A stretch of 64,000 nucleotides of DNA from Wyeomyia smithii (lineage: Eukaryota; Arthropoda; Insecta; Diptera; Culicidae), in the NCBI RefSeq assembly GCF_029784165.1, contig NC_073694.1, positions 83,267,249-83,331,248 on the forward strand, given 5' to 3'. How positions within the stretch are numbered: position 1 is the stretch's first letter; each line of letters starts with the position of its first letter. Positions 1 through 10,332 of the stretch are shown piece by piece. Made by a program: the position numbers and the translations under genes. The notes under the pieces were generated by a model that was given only the letters and a program-made list of their open reading frames with translations, was not told the DNA's origin and did not search any database.

Positions 1-498
1 TCAGTGACGCTCTCCACAGAGAAAGAAAAAACAACGCCAGCAGTCAATGCAGTATTAATTTATGCTCAAAATGTCAACAGGATGCGCAGTGCGCTCAAAT
101 TCATACTTAATCATCCTAGCAACGGAAACGAACTGGAACGCAGCTATTAAAAGTGAAGCAGTTTTCAACAGTTCTTTTAATGTGTTCAGGAGCGATCGTG
201 ATTTATCGCTATCTAATAAGAAATCAGATGGAGGAGTGCTTGTTGCTGTTGGAGTTCAGCATAATTCGAAAGAAGTTTGATCTGAGCAAATTATATCTGA
301 GCAAATTATAACCCAGAAACATGTCGCATTTGAAGATGTCTGGGTTGAAGTTTTTTTGAAGGGTGAAATCCATATTTTCGTATCAGTTTACTTTCCACCC
401 CACTTTGCCAAAAAGCAATCATATGAAAAATTTTTAAGGACAGTAGAATTAGTGAATGATGAGTCCAACACTAACTCAAAAATCGGAATATATATAGT
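1..498 (+). pseudogene. LINE ORF2, apurinic-type endonuclease part (5' piece)
   Basis: Translation gives pieces typical of the endonuclease domain of CR1/jockey-group LINEs: 'NSSFNVFRSDRDLS', 'SDGGVLVAV' (family norm is R-G-G-G-V-L-I-A-V) and, in a second frame, 'HIFVSVYFPPHFAKKQ'. The first piece (62-280) ends at a stop next to a 15-bp tandem duplication ('tctgagcaaattata' twice, 281-310). The frame changes after that, so the copy is broken. It stops at 'SKIGIY' near 498 and the expected next motif, 'YGDFN', is found only at 7846. The element therefore continues 7.3 kb downstream. Its 5' end lies outside the window. The clade is inferred from motif style only. Confidence 0.72.
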
Positions 499-552
499 TT
501 CGTAAGCTGTCAGTGGTCACGCTCACGCCAAACGCAAGTTACTAAAACTGTC

Positions 553-1404
553 TCCTTTCCTAGCAAACTATGAACTTGAGGTACACCAAAGTTTGTTATT
601 TTTTTATGTGTAGCAACTACAAGTTACCATTGATTGCGTTTAGTCCTCTACACACCTCCTCTCGCCTGATACGGACCCATTGAAGCGTGAGAAAATCAGA
701 GTGCACTAAGTTTTTACTTTATTAGGCACACGTGTTATTATTCGCACATGGTAAATGTTCTGACCCAGTTGCATCGACAAAAACCGCCAAAAATATAATG
801 CTTCGCTGAAGACAGAGGAAGATGATTTCGGGATGTGAAAGAAACGTAGTGTCATAAATATTCAGCATATCCCAGAGATTTGAAATCAACCAAACCACTA
901 TCAGTTGATTATGAACGTCAATCTATAGTAGCATATCCAATTAGTCCTGTAATATCATACAGCTTCATAAAATTAGGTTGTTAAGTGATGGCATGAGACA
1001 GTACCCGACTATGGAAGAGTCAAGTACATGACGGGTTATTTAAAACAAGAGCTCCAACGTAATCCTTTAACTATACTCCGACGTTCAAACTGTATGGTTA
1101 AAGTGATAATCCATTTGCCGATATGTAAAAATATCACCAGTCAATACGTTATTAAATAATAAGATATTATGCCATTGCTTTATAAATACAGATACAGTAT
1201 AAGCTTACACTATTTGTCATTACTTTGAAACATGATGCTAAGGTACTCTCCTACAAAAACTAAGCATTTGATTTGTTTAAAAAAAGAACAAGACAAATTC
1301 CAAAATCGACGTAAAAAAACCGCTTGAATTCTGAAATTCGCGTAGAAAACTTAATTTGCTAAAGGTTCTTAACCATTTCTACTAAATACTTTCAAAAAAA
1401 TAGT
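553..1404. other. No gene seen; AT-rich DNA with a MITE scrap
   Basis: No open frame with recognisable content. Around 1297-1350, 'cgacgtaaaaaaaccgctt' and 'gaaattcgcgtagaaaac' resemble worn copies of the 'gcgtaaaaaaccgcg' MITE family that is well preserved at 13960-16004. Confidence 0.5.
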
Positions 1405-1452
1405 ACGAGGGTGGTATCCAAGACACGACCGCATGTTTGACGTAGGACTACG

Positions 1453-3180
1453 ATAGTTTTATATTTTGTTTTGAGAATTGAGACTGTTCGGCACGGTTCA
1501 ATTTTGGCACGGTTCGACTTTGGCACACATAAGCCAAAAACGAGCGGTTATGTTTAATCATAATTTATAGTTTTCTTGTTTTGCTTTTAACCAATTCAAG
1601 CTCAACAACCCCCAAAAGAAAGGCATTTTGTCTATTATGTTGCCGAAATGGAATACCGGAATCAGTAAGACGGTTCTGGATATATGACCGGAACCAGTTT
1701 CGTTAATATAATAGACATGATCAAAGCAGTACTTAGTACCGTGCTATACCTCTAATTACTCGAAAGGGTCATATCAAGTGTCTAGGTCGTTGAAGGCTTC
1801 ATGCGGACTTGTCTCTGTTGCGTTCCGGATACTTCCAGATTAATGAGCCTAAATCCATCAAGCGACACCTCTAACGACTTACAATCCTAAAACTAGTTCA
1901 TTGGTGGCCACATATTGTTAAGGTAATATGCCACCAGAAAGTCATAAAAAGAAAAGTGTTTATTTTAAACATGGTTCGATTTTGACAACTGAAAAAATGC
2001 TGATTATTTATTTGCAGACCTCTATTTGAGAAGAAAAAAATACTGTTTTTAACATTGATGAATACCTTTCATCCTAATGCAGACACTCGAAAAGGCAATT
2101 TTTTATATAGGCCTTAAATAAGAACGATTTGGTAGGAAGTAAACTTCCTTTCATCTTCAATTGCGCTTGTGAAAGATAGCTCGCTCACCGATTCCAAAGC
2201 AGCATCATTGTCAGTTTCTTACAACTGCTTAGCAAAGATGTCACATAAAAAAATCCTGTATTTACATGTTCGTTGGAAAAGTAACGATAAAGAGTAGCAG
2301 TTTTTAGTGAAAAATCTAGATTTAAAAAAAAATTTAAATTGACATTGAAATTTATGAACATGTTAACATTCATTTTTTTCATTTTTGGCCAATTGAAACA
2401 TTTATTCATCTAACAGAACCAGAAAAAAAGAAACAGTTTTAAGATACCAATAAAAAAAAAACAACAAAATGCCATATGTGAAAGTCACCTGTCTATTCCC
2501 TTTAAAAATAAACCTAGCTCGGTTTGATAAACAACATTAACCTCTCCAACTGATGTTTGCATAATGTTGTTTAATTACAAGTCCGGCAATGAAAGGTTGT
2601 GTTTATATGTTTAGTATCTAAATAGTTTCTTGCAGATGCTGATGTAATATTTTTGTAATTGAAAAATACGAATATGAATGTGTGAAACCTAACGTCAAGA
2701 TGCATATAATTTGGTTTTACTCTATACCACAACCGCGCAATGCAACTAGGATTGTCATATTGAATTAAATTTATTCAACTGGAAAAATATAACCATCAGC
2801 ACAGTTTAAACGAGCTATCTGAACTATCTGTTTCAAAATCTTAGCGAAGCATATTGCTTTTTTATTGTCTTTTATATAGCCTATTGGCCATTTGAATATA
2901 ACTGAGAAAAACCAGAGTGTAGAATTCAAAAAAACAGCAACCCAATGCAACTTCAAATTTTAGGAATTTGAAAGAAGTTTTTATTATTAAACATAGATAT
3001 GAAAATCAGATGGCTAACAAAACAAACGCACATTAAATCGGTCCGTGAATTTTTCATAAAATTCACTTGTATTTTCGCTCTGGAAGTTATAAAAAGTTGA
3101 AAAATCTCAAGTTTATGGAGTGTCGCGTGTGTAAGATACAAATTAATTATAGTGGAGTGAAAATTAGAAGATCAAAAATG
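1453..3180. other. AT-rich noncoding stretch with a short tandem motif
   Basis: At 1488-1528 'ggcacggttc' plus 'aattttggcacggttcgact' forms about two and a half copies of a 17-bp unit ('ggcacggttcaattttg'). A further related scrap is at 1971 ('catggttcgattttgaca'). The remainder, including short reading frames on the minus strand at 2185-3141, has no recognisable protein content. Confidence 0.5.
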
Positions 3181-3312
3181 CAATTGATTATGCAGTATAA
3201 ATTGGCACAGAAGATATAGTTCGCTCACCATTCGTGTACGCTTTCATTTCTACCAAGTGAACGGTAGTGTTAGTGAATTGAGAGTGAAGTGGAAGCCGTA
3301 AATTGAGAAGAA

Positions 3313-3483
3313 ATGGGCTCTATCATACGTCCTCTCCTGACATCGATTATAGGATTGTGTTTGTTTATTTCTTTTTATCCCCCATTGAGCTTTGCACGCA
3401 GCAAAGAGCAAACCTTTTTGCTTCAGCTGGCTTGTAAAATGCAACTGGAGAGACAGGAATCAGAAGTTAAGTATTGGTGTTGA
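3313..3483 (+). CDS. Possible secreted-peptide ORF or first coding exon, unknown
   Basis: A 56-codon frame starts at ATG 3313 (context 'gaagaaATGG') and ends at TGA 3481. Residues 1-28 form a textbook signal peptide: a short basic start, a hydrophobic core 'LLTSIIGLCLFISF', then 'YPPLSFA', with likely cleavage after Ala28. The mature part is 'RSKEQTFLLQLACKMQLE' then 'RQESEVKYWC', with two cysteines. Codons are more GC-rich than the flanks. A possible splice donor 'GAA|GTTAAGT' lies at 3466, so this may instead be exon 1 of a longer secreted or receptor protein. The upstream 3200-3312 would be the leader. I do not recognise the family. Chance occurrence is possible but the signal-peptide pattern is good. 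Confidence 0.4.
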   Translation: MGSIIRPLLTSIIGLCLFISFYPPLSFARSKEQTFLLQLACKMQLERQESEVKYWC

Positions 3484-3510
3484 TAATATTTTACATTTAC
3501 AGTGAAACTG

Positions 3511-3661
3511 TGAGGCCTGAAGCATGCTGGACGCCGGCGCGGGCGGTCCGGTAGGATTCTTGCCGTAGGTTGGTGAACAGATCTACTTACGGCTGTTTAT
3601 TGAGCTGCGGCGGGAGTCTCGCCCGATCGCTCGCTTTGGCGTTCGACGTGTTTCAGGCCTG
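3511..3661. repeat. GC-rich island bounded by AGGCCTGAA inverted repeats
   Basis: The segment starts with 'gaggcctgaagcatgc' and ends with 'gtttcaggcctgac', so 'aggcctgaa' is mirrored at its ends. The interior is GC-rich, unlike the surroundings, and 'gatctacttacggctgttta' followed by 'gctgcggcgggagtctcgcc' parallels the GC-rich end module of family X ('gctctacttacgctgtacat', 14160-14245). It is probably a diverged family X end module. Confidence 0.45.
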
Positions 3662-3836
3662 ACTACCTATGTTAACGCACACAACTTTTCTTCCATTCGA
3701 TTTGAACAGCATAGCGAGAGAGAATTTGTTTTTTTCTGCCTTTTGTGCTGCGTGGTGATTAGTGCATTCGTGTACATTTGTGTTGGCTGCGTGTGAGGCG
3801 TGAAGAGAGATGATGGTTGCTTGGATTGAAGTTTGC

Positions 3837-3837
<1 letters not shown>

Positions 3838-3872
<35 letters not shown>
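3838..3872. repeat. (TG)n microsatellite
   Basis: About 17 uninterrupted TG units. It creates spurious His-Thr repeat reading frames on the minus strand, which are not genes. Confidence 0.95.
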
Positions 3873-3873
<1 letters not shown>

Positions 3874-5124
3874 GAAACATGATGAAGTCGATGCGAAGTG
3901 TTGCCGTGTTTTCAACAATTTGCTCGGCATGCGTGCGCAGTAGGATTGCTCATTATTTTCATTTTTCATGAACCTGAAACTAAAATTCAATTTATGATTT
4001 CGTAGCTTTTGAACGAATAGTGTACTCTTCGATGATTATGTTCAATTCGTGTGAGTCGGGCCAACATGAGTCCACACTGACCACACCAACTAATCGTTAT
4101 TAGTTTAACATTTTGTCAAAAAGCTTTGCTTAGTTCTGTCAAAAAATATTTGCAATATACTTTTTTTTGAATAGTTAAGTTGGAAACATACAACACGCCG
4201 TCCATGATAACCACATTTCAATTGTGATCAGTTTGGTATGTTGCAAATAAACTTAGAACTCTACTTTGTTTCGTATCCATATTTGCCTTTTTATAAACTT
4301 GTGGTAACTAGTAGTAACTAGCATTGATCTAACATTTGCTTCCTTTATTTGACCGCCAAGTGTCAGTGTCAGCATGCAGGCGCGAATAAATTATTATCTG
4401 ATGTACAATTGCGACTGATTCTGATCAGTAGCTCAAGCTCAGTAGATCAAGCTCAAATTCAAGCTATCTGATCCATTCCAAGTCTTTACGGGTATTTTAT
4501 TCGATGGTACGCTCCAATTTTATGATTTAACTAGCTTTTGGACGAATGTTGCAAAACCTGAACAACATTTTTTAAATCTATTTTGAAAATCTCGTTGGTC
4601 GGTATAACATCATACCATGCGACTGAATGTTGATAGCGATTGTTTTAGCATTTTGTAAATGGACTTCTAACTCTGTTTTGTTTAATTTGCATATTGGCAT
4701 TTTTCTAAGTTTTCTTGCTTTGAAGGCATGCAACTCTGCCAGTTTTTATACTCAGTAGGTATTATAGTTTATATAAAATTTTCCGCGAAGTCTACGTTTT
4801 TAGGCAAATATTCTTAGCCGGTAACCCTGGTCGGTTTTCTTCCCCGAACCGCATTATTACTCAAGACAAGAATGGTGCATGAGTAACCTAGTTTTACATT
4901 AGGATTTGCGCGCGGTATTTTGACCGCGCTCAGTGTGACTATCCTCATACATCGGTTTCGAAGTCCAATAACCACGCATCAATGATCTTACATCGTACAA
5001 CGCTCGGGTGTGCCTCGTATTGACTCTTTGGTCAGAGACTTTTCCCCCTTACTCGCTTTATCGGTTATTTGAGCGCTTATCCATCATGTCACGAAACAAC
5101 GCGGTATGATATTTTTCACTGGTA
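3873..5124. other. No gene seen; weak internal duplication
   Basis: 4000-4300 and 4520-4720 look like a degenerate tandem duplication about 520 bp apart: 'tagcttttgaacgaata' versus 'tagcttttggacgaatg', and 'aacttagaactctactttgt' versus 'gacttctaactctgttttgt'. At 4906-4930 'gcgcgcggtattttgaccgc' is a short palindrome. No coding content was recognised. Confidence 0.4.
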
Positions 5125-5172
5125 CCAGTAGTTTACTTAATTTGCGTTTGGCGTGCGGTTGTTGCGTTTTAC

Positions 5173-6120
5173 GAAATCCATTCGTTTCAAGGTAAATTTA
5201 AAAGCTACAGGATGAAACGCGAAGTTTAGTGTGATACAAACTGTTAATGATTGGTAGGTTGCCGAAGATAACTAGAAACTTCAATTCTCCTGTATGCCGA
5301 TACAGCGATCGTGGCGTGGTTCTATTTATATCGTCTCCTGGTGGCCGGTTGCCCAGAGACCGAGAAGTAACCATATCGGGCGCGAATTTGTGTAGGAAAG
5401 ATCGCACCATCAACCTCGATGGATCCAGATCAATTCCTCTCCACTAACACTAATTCCTTCCTTTGATACTTGTGGATGATGCAGAGGATTCCTCGGTCTC
5501 TAGTAGCAACAAGTATTAAACTAACATTCCCGATATCCCTTCCTCGATTGATCTGCATTGGGCGTGGCCAGCTACGTTATTGATCAGTGAAAAGGAAGAT
5601 CACCAGGAATTGTACACTGAAAATGGCTTGCTACTCCTAAGCACCATTTTGACGGTTCTTTGTGCAATTTCAGCTGATTCTGGCCAATCGCGGGCAACAC
5701 ACGGGCGATCAAATATGCTATGCTGCTATGCTATGCTTAAACATAGATATGAAAATCACTACGGTTGCAGTTCAAATGCCATCTACTCGATTTTTAACAC
5801 AACTTTTGTTGAAAAGAATTTTTAATTATTATATTACAATCTTTCGCAATATTCTACCTGTCGATTAAGACATCGGTGTTTAAAACCTGTTCAGGGGAAG
5901 TAATACAATGACCACTTTAAAACGATGAGAAAACATCTGTTGCAACTATATAAAGCGAGCTCGTCTTTGATTGAAACCTGCGAAACTGAACTAGAAAAAG
6001 TGGATTTCAAATGAACTTTTTACTAATCTACTTTTCAATGATATGCCAATTAATGTATCACAAGCTTTGGCAACGTTCGTCATTTGGTGGTCAAAATCCG
6101 TGCAGATGTAGTCATATATT
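5173..6120. other. No gene identified
   Basis: 5247-5447 is open on the plus strand (66 codons) and its complement is also open, which is usual for moderately GC-rich DNA. The translation has no recognisable motif. 'gggcgtggccagctacg' at 5560 echoes the 'ggcgtggcc' element of family X. Nothing else can be supported. Confidence 0.4.
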
Positions 6121-6160
6121 GGATGCAACATCCAACATCATGATATACTCTTGCGTACAG

Positions 6161-6369
6161 AATTATTTTATCCCCGGCCGCACAGCCTAGTGTACGAACA
6201 CGCACCACTGTACGTCAACAGCAGCTACATTGTTTCCACTTGGCTTGACTGCACACAAATGGCAATTGAGTGCTGCTGCACTGACGACGAGCGACCGTGT
6301 TCTCATACATGGCTCGGTGCAGTACTGTTGCCTGTGCCAGCATGTTTTCCTTCAAGACATCAGTTTTAA
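6161..6369 (+). CDS. Candidate Cys-rich extracellular exon (partial)
   Basis: After a plausible splice acceptor 'atactcttgcgtacag|' at 6160 a frame stays open to TAA 6367. It encodes 'YPRPHSLVYEHAPLYVNSSY', then 'TWLDCTQMAIECCCTDDERP', then 'CSHTWLGAVLLPVPAC'. It has seven cysteines, an Asn-Ser-Ser glycosylation site and markedly GC-rich third positions compared with the flanking AT-rich DNA, all of which favour a real exon. The W-x2-C-x3-A-x2-CC ... C-x2-TW spacing is reminiscent of the extracellular hormone-binding domain of class B GPCRs, but the match is loose and no transmembrane exons are visible. It does not join in phase with the ORF at 3313 through any obvious donor. There is no ATG near the start, so it can only be an internal or terminal exon. 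Confidence 0.35.
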
Positions 6370-6847
6370 TAACATTCTCACAGCAGATCGTTAAATTGTC
6401 TGATAAAGAAGGTTGTTTCGAACTTTCCGAAAAAGCTTCACTTTCAAGACATCAAAATAGTCTAGGCTCATAGAAGCAAATATTAGTTGATCTGTTGGGA
6501 CGGGGAGATTCTGTCAATTTTTTTTTGCCACTGATGTAGAGGTTATCATAGCAGGCAGTTGGTATCCACTCATGAAGCCTGTGCCAGGCGTGCTCGCATG
6601 TGATTGGTACATTGTTCGTGAAAATACGACCTTGAAACTTTTCATCAATTTTCACTGTTTAACAATCAAGTAACAATGATATATGAAGAATCACAAAATT
6701 GTCCATCATTTTATCATTTCAACGGCATATTGATTACTTTGATCCGTCATGTGGTTACATCAGTATCACTGTTTGAAATCTTTCATTCCAACGTTACACC
6801 TTGGTTTTAGTTTTCTGCAGAATGTATCTCGATATAGTGCGGTTAGA
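6370..6847. other. Subterminal part of a family X-like element
   Basis: 6560-6863 is colinear with 10040-10325: 'cgaccttgaaacttttcatc', 'caatcaagtaacaatg', 'catttcaacggcatattg', 'actgtttgaaatcttt', then the terminal 'gacgtagtcctacgtcaa'. It is noncoding. Confidence 0.5.
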
Positions 6848-6863
6848 CGTAGTCCTACGTCAA

Positions 6864-7845
6864 AAAAATAAACAGCAGTGTTATTTTCACCTACGAACTG
6901 AGCTGAACATCAAGGAAAAATGTAAAACGAGCGATCCTCAGACATTCTAAATAAGCGATTTTAAAATGAAATGCCATTAAAAAGCCGCGACAAAAACGAC
7001 TATACTGAAAAACTGCGTAGAATCCGAAATGCGCATGAAAAACGCGTTAATTTCGAAATCTGCGTAAAAAGACCTTAGTGTATTTCCCGTTAAAATCTTT
7101 ATACACATTCCAGGCTTACACCACACATTTCAGGTTTAAAAACAGGAACAAGGGAACGCGGAGGACAGGCTTTTCATGCGCGAAATTGATAATGTGTTAG
7201 GTTATACCGGAGTATCACTGAGTGATTTGAACTGCCCAATAATGATTAGGAGACGTCAGTACTTAGTTATTCTCGGCTTTGCCATGACTATTATAAAGCA
7301 CCGAGGCAAACTTTTGCACGAGTGAATGATTTCTGGAGTAGTTCAGTATCGTAGGAAATTATTCTGAAAATTGTTATGTTTTTCTCAATCACATTTGTTA
7401 TTGTTTGTTTTGTAAGTTTAACTTGAAATGTAACATCATACAATTGAAAAATTGATCTCTTATTCAAATAAGGTATATATGGTTTAAACGAAAATTAATA
7501 AATCATTAGAATATTTTTTTCGAAAATGGTTAAATAATGAAAAAAAATGTTCTGTGCAGTGGTTCCGTCCGTATGGGAGGCAAGATATTCATTTGTCTTT
7601 AAATGAACGATCAATCCAAGCATTTTCATGATACACTGCAACAAGGATGTTTCTCACAGTTAAGGTTAACATGTGAGTTTCAACTTAGCGTTGATCATCT
7701 GCATCGAATTGTCGAATTGTCATAGATTCTAGATTTCTTGAAGAAGCATAATCATTTTAGAATAAATACCAGTATTTGTAGTGAGTTCAAGTAATAGTCC
7801 AATCTGCATTTTAAAAGTGGCTAGCCACTACGGGTCAACTAGTTC
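6864..7845. other. Noncoding, with one decayed MITE (7003-7078)
   Basis: 7012-7078 holds 'ctgcgtagaatccgaaatgc' and ends in 'gcgtaaaaagaccttagtg|ta', the right terminal repeat of the TA-target MITE family preserved at 13960-16004. The remainder of the stretch shows no gene. Confidence 0.5.
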
Positions 7846-8972
7846 ATATATATGGAGATTTCAATCAAAATTATGCTGATTTTATTGTAAATGATGATAA
7901 TGCATCGCTTTTACTTCCTGTAGTAGGAGAAAACGAAACTCCGCAATTTATTTTTGACGGATTTAGTCAACTTGGATTACATCAGGTTAACTCAATCCGA
8001 TATGAGCAAAACTGTTTTTTAGACTTTTTATTCACCAATTGCACGGAAGATTTTAGTGTTGACAAAGCAGAATACCCCCTATGGGAAAATGACAAATTTC
8101 ATACTGCAATTGAGTACTCGCTAATGATTGATACCAAGAGATCACGACCCTCTGATCATGAGCCTGAATATAAATATGACTTCACTAAAGCAAATTTTGA
8201 ACTAATAATCGTAAATTAACTGACATCGACTGGCAGTCACTTCTAAAAAATGAAACAGATATGAACAAAGCGGTTGATAATTTTTTATCATCACTGTATG
8301 GTGTTTTAGACTCAACTGTACCAAAATCAAAAAAAAAAATGGCTAGCTCAAAAGATCCCATTTGGTTTACCAGAGAAATTAAAAATTTAAAGAATGGGAA
8401 ACAAAAAGCTCATAAAACTTACAAAAAACTTAAAGACCAAGGAAATTCAGACAGATATTCAACATATGTAATGAACTGAATACTAAAATATCTATAGCGT
8501 ATGAGATGTTGTAATTCTCAAGGGTAGAAAATAACATTAAATCAGATTCAAAACAGTTTTTCAAATTTGCAAACGATAAAATGAAGTCTAATAACTTCCC
8601 ATCTCGCATGCAATATGAAGACTTTGCCAGTGCTGACTCCAAGCAAATCTGCAACAAGTTTGCGAGTTTTTTTCAAACCGTTTATAAAAATAGCGACGAA
8701 GTCAGGGACTTTGAGTACTTTTCGCACTTGCATGAACAAATGAATAACGTATCTGTTAAACAAATAACTGTTCAAGGAATCCTCGCAACACTAAAAGAAC
8801 TGGATGCTTCAAAAGGTCCAGGACCAGATGGAATTCCACCCTCACTTATGAAAAATCTTGCTCCTGGTTTCGTAAAACCCTTGTTTTGGCTCTTCAACTT
8901 ATCCCTTACGTCCGGACAATTTCCATCAGTCTGGAAATACTACAAGGTATACAGCCCTAGGGGTTGTATGAA
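7846..8972 (+). pseudogene. LINE ORF2 middle part: endonuclease end and RT start
   Basis: Continues the LINE from 498. 'YGDFNQNYADFIVND' begins the catalytic GDFN block and 'FLDFLFTNC' and 'RSRPSDHEPEY' (the S-D-H motif) end the endonuclease. A linker follows (8261-8479, 'SKDPIWFTREIKNLKNGKQK'). The RT N-terminus lies in 8581-8955: 'LKELDASKGPGPDGIPPSLM' and 'SGQFPSVWKYYK'. At least two frame breaks (near 8215 and 8480) disable it. The reading is cut near 8955 by the insertion 8973-10332 and resumes with 'PIFKSGKRSDIKNYR'. Enzyme role in the intact family: nicking of target DNA and target-primed reverse transcription. Confidence 0.8.
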
Positions 8973-10332
8973 ATGGTGACGTAGGACTAAATATATAATA
9001 TATGCTAAACTAAATATTATTATATGCTGCGCTAAACTGTTCATAGGTAACACTACCGTTTATTTTTGATAGTCGTTATTTTAAAACTAACGATGCATGA
9101 ATACATGAAAATTTTACACTAGTAGTAGTTGCGAAAATTCTCATAATTCTTATCTTCAAGCATCTATAGTTCTGAAAAGAACCGATTCCATAATATTCAG
9201 TTAGAAATTCATGCTACAGAACGCTGATAATCGCACCATGAATATTTTGTTGGCCGCGCATAAAATTTGCTCTCCGCCGTGCCCTCCAGTAGCTGTGCCA
9301 GCAAAATATCCTGCAGCGAACGATGGTAACTGTTGCTGCCCTCCAGTAGCTGCGCTAGCAAAATATCCTGCATCGAACGATGGTAACTGTTGCTGCCGTA
9401 TGCAAAATAAAGGTGTAACATGTTCCGCAGTGCCTGGAAGTTGACTCGTATGCAGCTCTCGTTTCTCAATGTCGCGAAGCTTTAACAGCTGCACCGCACT
9501 CGCTATTGTGGAACAAACTAAACTGAAGCTGAATTTTCCACACGCAGTCTTTTGTATTGAGTTCAGCGTAGATTTTTACCATTAAGGCGTGGCCACGTAG
9601 CTTATAGAAAGAAAGAGAAACAAACCAAAACATCTTCAATACTACTGAGTGATTTTCATAAGCATCAAAAGAAAGTTTTTGCTTTACCGATGCGAAAATC
9701 ACTCTGGTTCTTAGATTAACTAATTTTCGTTGCTAATATTTGACTGATAACGGTGTTCGAGTGAACACAAACAAACAATTAAACCGGAAAATCACTCAAT
9801 TTAGCAGTGAAAATTCTTGAAATGAGGGTTATGTCTTGTTGTGATAAACTATTCATAGGCAACACTACCGTTTATCTTTGGTGCGCCCTGGTCGTTATTG
9901 TAAAAATGATTATCGAGTTCAGCGTAGATTTTTACCATTAAGGCGTGGCCACGCAGCTTAGACAAAGACAAACAAACCAAAACACTTTGTTGAGTCAAAA
10001 TATGTAGGCAGTGGAATTTATTTCGTCCATGTTATTGTTATCTGTGCTTGGGAAGCAAGCCAAGAACAAGGGAAATGTATGGGAAAGCTTGACCTTGGAA
10101 CTTTTCACCTTTTTCCACCATTAAGCAGTAAAGCAACAATGTTGAACATAATATCAAAAAATTGTTACACATTTTATCTATCCACCGACATATAAATGAC
10201 TAAGATGCATTAAGTCGTTCGCTTGCTATAACCGTTTGAAATCTGACGCAACATTTGCCAGTTTCATTTTCATTTTCACAAAGTGTAATCTAGTATAGAA
10301 AACAAAGACGTAGTCCTACGTCAAAAATCTTT
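8973..10332. mobile_element. Family X-like insertion inside the RT domain
   Basis: The RT sequence is interrupted between 'tactacaaggta' (8950) and 'ataccgattttcaag' (10333). The inserted DNA starts near 'tgacgtaggacta' (8977-8989) and ends near 'tagtcctacgtca' (10311-10323), an inverted pair. The left flank 'ctaggggttgtatgaaatgg' looks like a degenerate family X tail. Inside, a 45-bp block ('gttcagcgtagatttttacc' onwards, including 'aaggcgtggccacg') occurs at 9557 and again at 9916. The block 'ttcataggtaacactaccgt' occurs at 9040 and 9849. No transposase was seen. Position within a known protein domain makes the boundaries reliable to within a few bases. Confidence 0.65.
9281..9396. repeat. 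57-bp tandem repeat, two units
   Basis: Two adjacent units starting 'gccctccagtagctgtgcca' at 9281 and 9338, with about four mismatches. As 57 is divisible by three, the minus strand reads a repeated 19-residue block ('QQLPSFDAGYFASAATGG'-like) within a 97-codon frame. With no homologue known to me, I treat the frame as incidental. Confidence 0.75.

Larger units (their letters stand above)
499..5172. mobile_element. Possible DNA transposon bounded by inverted repeats
   Basis: The left edge 'gtttcgtaagctgtcagtgg' continuing into 'cacgccaaacgcaag' (499-550) matches in inverted orientation 5125-5172, where the minus strand reads 'tttcgtaa', later 'cacgccaaacgcaaatt'. The repeats are about 45-50 bp and imperfect. 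No transposase could be recognised between them and no clear target duplication was found. The superfamily is unknown. Confidence 0.4.
1405..6863. mobile_element. Pair of family X ends (about 5.5 kb apart)
   Basis: The left end is 'gagggtggtatccaagacac' followed by 'gaccgcatgtttgacgtagg' and 'actacg' (1407-1452). The right end is 'cgtagtcctacgtcaa' (6848-6863), the inverse of 'ttgacgtaggactacg'. The right 300 bp (6560-6863) resemble the right part of the insertion at 8973-10332: the same order of 'gaccttgaaacttttca', 'gtttgaaatc' and a final 'gacgtagtcctacgtcaa'. The left tail is homologous to the tails at 14107, 21007 and 53419. No transposase was seen; the interior may hold other insertions. 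The class is unknown. Confidence 0.45.
499..7845. other. 7.3 kb foreign block inserted in the LINE
   Basis: The LINE reading stops at 'ggaatatatata' (about 485-498) and resumes at 'catatatatggagatttc' (7843 on), so everything between is inserted. The repeated 'atatata' on both sides could be a target duplication but is low complexity. The two outer edges (gtttcgtaagctg on the left, ccactacgggtcaactag on the right) are not inverted repeats of each other. The block is therefore probably several nested or abutting insertions rather than one transposon. Inside are an inverted-repeat pair (499-552 with 5125-5172), a pair of family X ends (1405 and 6863), a possible secreted-peptide ORF and a Cys-rich exon candidate. 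Confidence 0.6.

Noticed and set aside
5198..5447. Overlapping ORFs on both strands as genes
   Set aside because: Both strands open over the same stretch, with no recognisable protein on either.
6161..6369. Joining 3313-3465 and 6161-6369 as exons of one gene
   Set aside because: The phases do not match through any reasonable donor, and a join via 3433 would create a stop codon.
499..7845. The 7.3 kb block as a single DNA transposon
   Set aside because: The outermost ends are not inverted repeats of each other and no transposase is visible; separate end pairs inside suggest several elements.
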